NCBI RefSeq assembly: GCF_001267175.1 | Contig: NZ_CP012358.1 | Span: 1,032,501 to 1,096,500 of the forward strand | Direction of reading: 5' to 3' | DNA from: Thiopseudomonas alkaliphila | GTDB lineage: Bacteria > Pseudomonadota > Gammaproteobacteria > Pseudomonadales > Pseudomonadaceae | DNA: 64,000 bases | Shown here: positions 57,571 to 64,000 of the stretch, one piece after another | How positions within the stretch are numbered: position 1 is the stretch's first letter | How the letters are laid out: every line of letters starts with the position of its first letter | Notes under the pieces: model-generated | Told to the model about the DNA's origin: nothing | The model's input: only the letters and a program-made list of their open reading frames with translations | Databases searched by the model: none | Translations under genes and position numbers: made by a program

Positions 57571-59175
57571 ATGTCAACTTATCAGAACGAAATTAAGGCA
57601 ATTGCCGCTCTTAAAGATAAAGCCGGTAGCGGCTGGAGTGCGATCAACCCTGAGTACGCTGCTCGTATGCGCATTCAGAACCGTTTCAAAACCGGTTTAG
57701 ATATCGCCAAATACACTGCAGCCATCATGCGTAAAGATATGGCTGAGTACGATGCCGACTCTTCTGTATACACCCAGTCACTGGGCTGCTGGCACGGTTT
57801 CATTGGTCAGCAAAAACTGATCTCCATCAAGAAGCACTTACAAACCACTAACAAGCGCTACCTCTACCTCTCAGGTTGGATGGTTGCTGCTCTGCGTTCA
57901 GAGTTTGGTCCACTACCTGACCAATCCATGCACGAGAAAAACTCTGTTGCACACCTGATCGAAGAGCTCTACACCTTCTTACGTCAAGCTGATACCCGTG
58001 AACTAGATCTTCTGTTCACTGCGTTAGACAAAGCACGTAAAGCAGGCGACAAAGCTGAAGAAGCTGCGATCTTAAACCAGATCGAAAACTTCGAAACTCA
58101 CGTAGTACCTATCATTGCTGACATTGATGCTGGTTTCGGTAACGAAGAAGCCACCTACTTAATGGCTAAGCAAATGATCGAAGCAGGTGCTGCAGCGATT
58201 CAGATCGAAAACCAAGTATCTGACGAGAAGCAGTGTGGTCACCAAGACGGTAAAGTAACCGTTCCACACGCTGACTTCCTAGCTAAAATCAACGCTGTAC
58301 GTTACGCGTTCCTAGAATTAGGCGTTGACGACGGTGTAATCGTTGCCCGTACTGACTCCTTAGGCGCTGGCTTAACCAAGCAAATCGCAGTAACTAACGA
58401 GCCAGGCGACTTAGGCGACCAGTACAACAGCTTCCTAGATGGCGACTACATCAATGATGCTAGCGAAATCGAGAACGGCGACGTTGTAATCAAATCTAAC
58501 GGTAAACTGCTGAAGCCTAAGCGCTTAGCCAGCGGCTTATTCCAGTTCCGCGAAGGCACCGGTTTTGACCGCGTTGTTCTAGACTGCGTAACTTCTCTAC
58601 AAAACGGTGCAGACTTACTCTGGATCGAAACCGAGAAGCCACACGTTGGTCAGATCGCTGAAATGGTTAACGAAATCCGTAAGACTGTTCCAGACGCTAA
58701 GCTGGTGTACAACAACAGCCCATCGTTCAACTGGACACTGAACTTCCGTCAGCAAGTATTTGATGACTGGGCAGCAGAAGGTAAAGACGTATCAGCTTAC
58801 GATCGTGACCGCTTAATGAGCGCTGACTACGACGGTACTGAGCTGTGCGACGAAGCCGATGCACGCATCCAGAGCTTCCAGAAAGATGCTTCACGTGAAG
58901 CAGGTATCTTCCACCACTTAATTACCCTGCCGACCTACCACACGGCAGCACTGTCCACTGACAACCTAGCTAAAGGTTACTTCGGTGAGCAAGGTATGCT
59001 GGCTTACGTTGAAGGCGTACAGCGTAAAGAAATCCGCCAAGGTATTGCGTGCGTACGTCACCAAAACATGGCTGGTTCTGACATCGGTGATACTCACAAA
59101 GAGTACTTCTCTGGTGACGCAGCGCTGAAAGCAAGCGGTGAAGACAACACCATGAATCAGTTCGATAACGTTTAA
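57571..59175 (+). CDS. aceA: Isocitrate lyase, long (Pseudomonas-type) form
   Basis: This 534 aa glyoxylate-shunt enzyme splits isocitrate into succinate and glyoxylate. The catalytic loop reads KQCGH at residues 220-224, with Cys222, instead of the classic KKCGH. The metal-site segment is IADIDAGFGNEEATY. Length is typical of the longer subfamily found in Pseudomonas and Acinetobacter, compared with about 434 aa in E. coli. AAGGA lies before the ATG at 57571. Codon choice looks strongly biased, as in highly expressed genes. Confidence 0.96.
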   Translation: MSTYQNEIKAIAALKDKAGSGWSAINPEYAARMRIQNRFKTGLDIAKYTAAIMRKDMAEYDADSSVYTQSLGCWHGFIGQQKLISIKKHLQTTNKRYLYLSGWMVAALRSEFGPLPDQSMHEKNSVAHLIEELYTFLRQADTRELDLLFTALDKARKAGDKAEEAAILNQIENFETHVVPIIADIDAGFGNEEATYLMAKQMIEAGAAAIQIENQVSDEKQCGHQDGKVTVPHADFLAKINAVRYAFLELGVDDGVIVARTDSLGAGLTKQIAVTNEPGDLGDQYNSFLDGDYINDASEIENGDVVIKSNGKLLKPKRLASGLFQFREGTGFDRVVLDCVTSLQNGADLLWIETEKPHVGQIAEMVNEIRKTVPDAKLVYNNSPSFNWTLNFRQQVFDDWAAEGKDVSAYDRDRLMSADYDGTELCDEADARIQSFQKDASREAGIFHHLITLPTYHTAALSTDNLAKGYFGEQGMLAYVEGVQRKEIRQGIACVRHQNMAGSDIGDTHKEYFSGDAALKASGEDNTMNQFDNV

Positions 59176-59211
59176 TCGCTATCACTGATTAGTCAGGCTT
59201 ACCACTGACAC

Positions 59212-59243
59212 AAAAAACCCCAGCAACGTGCTGGGGTTTTTTA
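59212..59243. terminator. Bidirectional terminator between aceA and tcdA
   Basis: The stem CCCCAGCA/TGCTGGGG (59218-59225 with 59229-59236) is flanked by A6 on the left and T6 on the right, so it works for both convergent genes. Confidence 0.92.
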
Positions 59244-59263
59244 TTGGCCTCAAAACGCTAAGC

Positions 59264-60064
59264 CTAAACTTTGCTGCGCTCGCTCGGCCTCCGTGCGCCG
59301 GCGACAATTTTTTCTACCGCTTTAGCCGCAGCAGCCATACCAAAAGTAGCTGTCACCATCATCACCGCACCAAACCCGCCGGCACAATCAAGCTTAACCC
59401 CTTCACCTACAAACTGCTTGCTCTGACACACTCCACCATCAGGTTTGGGGTATTTCAGCTGCTCTGTTGAAAACACACAAGGCACGGAGTAATGCCTGCC
59501 GGGCGTGCGCGAGAAATTATAATCACGGCGCAACAACCCTCGCACCTTGGCTGCCAATGGGTCATTAAAGGTTTTATTTAAATCAGTGACTTGAATCTGG
59601 GTTGGATCAATCTGTCCACCTGCCCCGCCAGTAGTGACTAATTGAATTTTTCGACGCTTGCACCAAGCAATCAATGCCGCTTTGGCAGCCACACTATCAA
59701 TGGCATCAACCACAAAATCTAAATCTTCAGTGATGTACTCTGCCATGGTCTCGCGGGTTACAAAATCAGGCACCGCATGCACAATACAGGCCGGATTAAT
59801 TTGCCAAATACGCTCAGCGACTACCTCAACTTTTAATTGCCCCACGGTGCTCTCTAAGGCGGGCATTTGCCGGTTAATGTTTGTCACACAGACATCATCC
59901 AAGTCAAATAACGACAACTCGCCCACGCCACTGCGCGCCAAAGCTTCTGCCACCCACGATCCTACGCCACCTATTCCAACCACTGCGACATGGGCTGCCT
60001 GCAAGCGTGCTAGACCCTGCTTACCGTATAAGCGCTCAATACCACCAAAGCGTTGCTCTATCAT
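59264..60064 (-). CDS. tcdA: tRNA threonylcarbamoyladenosine dehydratase (TcdA/CsdL)
   Basis: This 266 aa E1-like enzyme cyclises t6A37 to ct6A in tRNAs. The nucleotide-binding motif VVGIGGVGSWVAEALARSG starts near residue 28, and DLDDVCVTNINRQ supplies the acidic and Arg residues for adenylation. Length matches E. coli TcdA (268 aa). Start at 60064, with GGGTGA upstream. Confidence 0.94.
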   Translation of the reverse strand: MIEQRFGGIERLYGKQGLARLQAAHVAVVGIGGVGSWVAEALARSGVGELSLFDLDDVCVTNINRQMPALESTVGQLKVEVVAERIWQINPACIVHAVPDFVTRETMAEYITEDLDFVVDAIDSVAAKAALIAWCKRRKIQLVTTGGAGGQIDPTQIQVTDLNKTFNDPLAAKVRGLLRRDYNFSRTPGRHYSVPCVFSTEQLKYPKPDGGVCQSKQFVGEGVKLDCAGGFGAVMMVTATFGMAAAAKAVEKIVAGARRPSERSKV

Positions 60065-60207
60065 GCTCAATTCACCCAGTAATTTTTGGCTATTGTACCC
60101 AATTCAACTGACGCAGTAAGGGTAATGCCTGCCTAAAGCTGGCCGGTTAGCGCTTCAAGCTATGTTAAGATAGCGGCACTAATTGTTTGACTGGTCGAGA
60201 TACAGCA

Positions 60208-60495
60208 ATGAAATTTGTCCACCAACGTGAAGAGCTTAAAGAAGGTGATACCGTCGTTATTACCTGCTCCCAACCCTGCAATATTCGCTTAATGAATGAT
60301 GCTAACTTTCGCAGCTTTAAAAACGGCGGTCGTCACAGCTACCATGGCGGCCTGTTTGATCGCTTTCCAGCTCGGATTAAGATCCCCAAGGACGGCGCTT
60401 GGAATATCACCTTAGATACTGCCAATCGCCGAGCGATCAGTGTCACACGCAAGATTAACTTTACCCACAGCATTAAGATTATTCGGCAAAAATAA
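60208..60495 (+). CDS. DUF1883-domain small protein
   Basis: This 95 aa protein begins MKFVHQREELKEGDTVVI and includes CSQPCNIRLMNDANFRSFKNGG and an AWNITLDTA-type strand, matching the DUF1883 family of small beta-rich proteins, whose function is unknown. GAGA lies before the ATG. Its stop overlaps the rlmA start by one base, so the two are co-translated. Confidence 0.84.
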   Translation: MKFVHQREELKEGDTVVITCSQPCNIRLMNDANFRSFKNGGRHSYHGGLFDRFPARIKIPKDGAWNITLDTANRRAISVTRKINFTHSIKIIRQK

Positions 60496-61316
60496 TGACT
60501 CAGCGCCTGCCTCCGCTTATTTGCCCTCTGTGCCGCACACCGCTTAAGCCTCATCTCAATAGCTTAAGGTGTGAGCAGCAGCACAACTTTGACCGCGCTA
60601 AACAGGGCTATTACCATCTACTGCCGGTCCAGCATAAAAAAAGCCGTGAGCCAGGCGACAATCAAGCGATGGTTGAAGCACGCCGCCGGTTTCTCGGGCA
60701 GCAGTTTTACCTACCGATTGCCGAGCAGCTTAGTCAGGCAGCGCAACAGATAGCCCCTAACCACTGGCTCGATATCGGTTGCGGCGAAGGTTTCTACACC
60801 CAACACTTAGGCCGGCAGCTAAGCCATAGCCAAGGCATAGGTTTGGATATCTCTAAAGAAGCAGTTAAGCACGCCAGCAGCAAGCATTCGCCAATCACTT
60901 GGCTGGTGTCTAGTATGAATAATCTTCCCGTTGCCGATCAGTCAATAGCGCTAATCACTAGCTTATTTAGCCCGCTCGACTGGCAAGAGTGTGCACGAGT
61001 ACTCGCGCCCAACGGGCAAGTACTTAAAGTTAGTCCGGCTAGCCAGCATTTAATTGAGCTACGCCAACAACTCTATGCGCAAGTGCATGCATATGACGAC
61101 AATAAGCATGCCCAAGAAGCGCCTAAGACATTTAACCTAAGTCGCAGCGAGTACCTCAGTTTCAGCCTTGAACTGCCCACTGCTCAAGATCGCGCAGACT
61201 TACTGGCCATGACGCCCCATGGCTGGCGAGCAGCTGAAGAAAAGCGCCAACACTTTATTAATCATCCACAAACGGTCACAGTTGCAGTACGCTTTGACTG
61301 GTTTTCACTTAGTTGA
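60495..61316 (+). CDS. rlmA: 23S rRNA (guanine-N1)-methyltransferase RlmA
   Basis: This 273 aa SAM-dependent enzyme methylates G745 of 23S rRNA. The N-terminal zinc-binding motif ICPLCRTPL ... LRCEQQH and the linker FDRAKQGYYHLLPVQ are diagnostic; motif I follows as WLDIGCGEGFYTQHL. Length matches E. coli RlmA (269 aa). Confidence 0.92.
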   Translation: MTQRLPPLICPLCRTPLKPHLNSLRCEQQHNFDRAKQGYYHLLPVQHKKSREPGDNQAMVEARRRFLGQQFYLPIAEQLSQAAQQIAPNHWLDIGCGEGFYTQHLGRQLSHSQGIGLDISKEAVKHASSKHSPITWLVSSMNNLPVADQSIALITSLFSPLDWQECARVLAPNGQVLKVSPASQHLIELRQQLYAQVHAYDDNKHAQEAPKTFNLSRSEYLSFSLELPTAQDRADLLAMTPHGWRAAEEKRQHFINHPQTVTVAVRFDWFSLS

Positions 61317-61326
61317 GGGACAGAGG

Positions 61327-61695
61327 ATGCGCCAGCCAGATATCGAAATCTACCTTAAAGACTGCGACCTAGAGGCTGTTAGTCACTGGCTTAGCACAGC
61401 CTTGGCAGCTACCCCCCACTGGCTGACGAAAGGGCAAATCAGCCAAGCGCTGATCGCGCAACTGCCTGTTACTTGGTTTAAACATGCGGTAGGCAAATGG
61501 AACAGCCTATTAATTGAAAGCGCTGATAGCCCTTGGGCCACTGATTTAGACTGCGCTCAAGCCGCTTACGCCACACTTGGGGTTGAGGTTCGTTGCTCTT
61601 TAGGCGGCTGGCAAGAAAGCCAAGGCGAAGCTGATGCTGATCAGTGGCTGAAAGTGAATGCCGAGGGCGTGACCGAATTTACCTGGCGAATTTAA
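61327..61695 (+). CDS. Conserved hypothetical protein downstream of rlmA
   Basis: This 122 aa acidic soluble protein begins MRQPDIEIYLKDCDLEAVSHWL. There is no signal peptide or membrane segment, and no family was recognised. I start at 61327 because GAGGGA is six bases upstream; the open frame reaches back into rlmA. It is the last gene of the DUF1883-rlmA string. A conserved pattern of tryptophans (VSHWL, THWL-like PHWLTK, GGWQE, TWRI) suggests a compact fold. Confidence 0.72.
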   Translation: MRQPDIEIYLKDCDLEAVSHWLSTALAATPHWLTKGQISQALIAQLPVTWFKHAVGKWNSLLIESADSPWATDLDCAQAAYATLGVEVRCSLGGWQESQGEADADQWLKVNAEGVTEFTWRI

Positions 61696-61745
61696 GAACA
61701 ATTCACGACATAAAAGCTCTTGAGCTTTGATAGAAAAGAGTCAAA

Positions 61746-61770
61746 AAAGGCCATCATAATGATGGCCTTT
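61746..61770. terminator. Terminator of purL
   Basis: The stem AAAGGCCATCA/TGATGGCCTTT (61746-61756 with 61760-61770), loop TAA, is preceded on the left by A6, which is the minus-strand T run. It probably also stops rightward transcripts. Confidence 0.88.
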
Positions 61771-61796
61771 AATTTGCTAAGTGAACCAGCTAAGGA

Positions 61797-64000
61797 TTAA
61801 TCAACCCAAACCCGCGCATTGCGGAACATCCGTAACCAAGCGCCATCCTCTTGCCACTCCTCAGGGTGCCAAGAGTTTTGCACCGCACGGAATACCCGCT
61901 CAGGGTGCGGCATCATAATGGTTGCACGTCCGTCACGGCTGGTTAAGCCAGTAATACCACGCGCCGAGCCGTTAGGGTTAGCAGGGAAAGCTTCCGTTAC
62001 TTTGCCGTAGTTATCCACATAACGTAAGCCCACACAGCCTGATAAATCAGACTCAAGCAATGCTTCTTGGCTTGGGTATTCCACTTGCCCTTCACCATGG
62101 GCAACCACTACTGGTAAACGCGATCCGGCCATTCCTTGCAGGAAGATTGATGGCGACTCTTGCACTTCAACCATGGCTACCCGTGCTTCAAACTGCTCGG
62201 AGCGGTTACGCACAAAGCGTGGCCAGAATTCTGCCCCAGGAATCAGCTCTTGAAGGTTAGACAGCATTTGACAACCATTACATACGCCTAAGGTAAAGCT
62301 ATCGGCCCGCTCAAAGAAAGCAGCAAAGTTATCGCGCGCTTTGTTATTAAACAGAATCGATTTAGACCAGCCACCGCCAGCCCCTAAAACGTCACCGTAA
62401 GAGAAGCCACCACAAGCAGCTAAGCCTTTAAAGCTCGCCAAATCAATGCGACCTGCCAGAATGTCGCTCATATGTACGTCAACAGCTGCAAAGCCTGCCT
62501 TATCAAAGGCAGCAGCCATTTCCACATGGCCATTCACACCCTGCTCACGCAACACAGCTACTTTAGGACGCACACCTTTATTGATGTATGGCGCAGCAAT
62601 ATTTTGGTTGATATCAAATGTTACTTTGGCCGACAAGCCAGGATCTTGCTCGTCTAATAGCGCATCAAACTCTTGCTCAGCACATTCTTCGTTGTCCCGT
62701 AAGCGCTGAATCTGGTAACTGGTTTCAGTCCAGATACGCTGTAAAATACGACGCTCACCAACAAATAAGTCATTGCCAGCAAAGCTAATGCGTACTTGGC
62801 CACCGGTTACCGGCTGCCCAATAGGCTTAACGCAATCAGCTAAACCATTTTGCTCAAACATAGCCAATACCGCTGCACGGTCAGCTTGAGCAATTTGAAT
62901 CACTGCTCCTAACTCTTCGTTAAATAACGCTGCCATGGTATCGTCTGCAGAAGAGCACAACTCATCCAGCGTGAGCTGTAAACCACAATGACCGGCAAAC
63001 GCCATTTCAATCGCAGCAGCGGCTAATCCACCATCTGAACGGTCATGGTAAGCCAGTAATTTGCCTTGTTGATTTAACGCTTGGATTGAGTCAAAGAATC
63101 CTTTGAGATCGGCAGCCCGATCAACGTCTGGTACGCTTTGACCTACTTGGCTATACACCTGCGCCAAAATAGAAGCCCCCATCCGATTTTGCCCGCGGCC
63201 CAAATCAATCAGTAGAAGTTCGCTAGCGCCTTTGTCTAAACGCAGCTCTGGAGTCAAGGTACGACGCACATCTTGAACCGGTGCAAAGCCTGTAATCACC
63301 AGCGATAACGGTGAAATTACTGCTTTGTCTTCGCCTTGCTCTTGCCAGTTGGTTTGCATCGACATCGAGTCTTTACCCACTGGAATGGTAATACCAAGCT
63401 CAGGGCAAAGCTCCATACCCACCGCTTTAACGGTTTCGTATAAACGTACATCTTCGCCCGGGTGCCCAGCTGCCGCCATCCAGTTCGCGGATAAACGAAT
63501 ATCAGACACCTTAGCGATAGCGGCTGCGGCTAAGTTAGTGACCGCTTCACCAACCGCCATACGACCAGATGCAGGCGCATCTAATACGGCCAATGGTGTA
63601 CGCTCACCCATCGCCATGGCTTCACCAGTGTATACATCAAAACTGGTGGCAGTCACAGCACAATCTGCCACTGGTACTTGCCACGGTCCCACAAACTGAT
63701 CACGGGCGACAAGTCCAGTCACAGAACGATCACCAATGGTGATTAAGAATTTTTTGCTAGCCACGGCTGGATGACGTAAAACACGTTCAATCGCCTCTTG
63801 CATAGGCGCTGCAGCGGCGGAGAAATCATCGCCGATCTCAGCTTCACGGGTAACCGAACGATGCATCCGTGGTGCTTTACCTAATAAGACCTCCAGCGGC
63901 ATGTCCACTGGCTTATTATTAAAATGACTGTCTTCTACGGTGAGCTGGCGTTCTTCAGTGGCCTCACCTACTACGGCAAACGGGCAACGTTCACGCTCAC
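61797..64000 (-). CDS. purL: Phosphoribosylformylglycinamidine synthase, partial (C-terminal part)
   Basis: PurL converts FGAR, glutamine and ATP to FGAM in purine synthesis. About 735 codons are visible and the frame is open to the right edge, so the N-terminus is beyond it; the methionine-like GTG at 63908 is internal. Visible parts are the second AIR-synthase-like half ([30 protein letters not shown]) and the C-terminal glutaminase domain with the Cys nucleophile in [12 protein letters not shown] and His in [10 protein letters not shown]. The full enzyme is about 1,300 aa. Confidence 0.97.
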   Translation of the reverse strand, partial: ERERCPFAVVGEATEERQLTVEDSHFNNKPVDMPLEVLLGKAPRMHRSVTREAEIGDDFSAAAAPMQEAIERVLRHPAVASKKFLITIGDRSVTGLVARDQFVGPWQVPVADCAVTATSFDVYTGEAMAMGERTPLAVLDAPASGRMAVGEAVTNLAAAAIAKVSDIRLSANWMAAAGHPGEDVRLYETVKAVGMELCPELGITIPVGKDSMSMQTNWQEQGEDKAVISPLSLVITGFAPVQDVRRTLTPELRLDKGASELLLIDLGRGQNRMGASILAQVYSQVGQSVPDVDRAADLKGFFDSIQALNQQGKLLAYHDRSDGGLAAAAIEMAFAGHCGLQLTLDELCSSADDTMAALFNEELGAVIQIAQADRAAVLAMFEQNGLADCVKPIGQPVTGGQVRISFAGNDLFVGERRILQRIWTETSYQIQRLRDNEECAEQEFDALLDEQDPGLSAKVTFDINQNIAAPYINKGVRPKVAVLREQGVNGHVEMAAAFDKAGFAAVDVHMSDILAGRIDLASFKGLAACGGFSYGDVLGAGGGWSKSILFNNKARDNFAAFFERADSFTLGVCNGCQMLSNLQELIPGAEFWPRFVRNRSEQFEARVAMVEVQESPSIFLQGMAGSRLPVVVAHGEGQVEYPSQEALLESDLSGCVGLRYVDNYGKVTEAFPANPNGSARGITGLTSRDGRATIMMPHPERVFRAVQNSWHPEEWQEDGAWLRMFRNARVWVD

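Noticed and set aside
63900..63908. Methionine/GTG start at 63908 as the N-terminus of purL
   Set aside because: The reading frame stays open to the right edge and encodes purL-like residues ([12 protein letters not shown]) upstream, so the start is internal.

Overview
The window is a stretch of gammaproteobacterial chromosome, most likely from a low-to-moderate-GC member of the Pseudomonadaceae (Denitrificimonas/Thiopseudomonas/Halopseudomonas-like; inferred from gene content and order, with no database search). Several blocks keep Pseudomonas gene order: gloB-mltD-nppA1A2BCD-fabI, mnmA-hflD-purB-roxA-GNAT-(secretin-like remnant)-aceA, fadBA, and a tRNA-Glu/tRNA-Gly pair between a GST gene and a PA2817-like gene. 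Genes are densely packed, with many 1-4 bp overlaps and many clear intrinsic terminators.

Layout. 1-2506 (minus): nrdR-ribD-cobU-cobT, with cobT running off the left edge. 2611-5271 (plus): a class I methyltransferase, miaB and a GFA-family protein. 5345-10104 (minus): a three-gene operon of an alkyl-DHAP-synthase-like flavoprotein, a GlpD-like glycerol-3-phosphate dehydrogenase and an FGGY kinase, with a divergent AraC regulator. 11259-13765: a GST, a FicA/Fic toxin-antitoxin pair, tRNA-Glu and tRNA-Gly with a strong promoter, and a PA2817-like gene. 13925-17278 (minus): fatty-acid oxidation operon fadBA. 17631-30834: usp, ggt, a BetT-like transporter, uup, an EamA exporter, a thioesterase, pabB, zapE, gloB and mltD. 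30882-39081: the five-gene peptide ABC transporter nppA1A2BCD, then fabI.

The most unusual part is about 39135-44715. A 5.6 kb block carries a tripartite TRAP transporter, a PAS-LuxR regulator, a DUF1330-like protein and a cupin. It is bracketed by a 268 bp direct duplication of the 3' end and terminator of fabI. The two copies differ at 8 positions, all synonymous third-codon positions, which points to acquisition of a donor fabI end together with the block. Inside it, two copies of a three-half-site operator (8-2-8-4-8 architecture) lie upstream of the regulator and upstream of the cupin.

45080-50563: a small secreted protein, large-subunit catalase katE, DAHP synthase and a sulfate-binding protein. 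50687-61695: mnmA, hflD, an EamA transporter, purB, roxA, a GNAT, a decayed secretin-like pseudogene, aceA, tcdA, a DUF1883 gene, rlmA and a small unknown gene. The right edge is the 3' part of purL (minus).

Central metabolism is well represented: beta-oxidation (fadBA) plus the glyoxylate shunt (aceA) allows growth on fatty acids, and fabI covers synthesis. No CRISPR array, insertion sequence, phage module or replication origin was seen.
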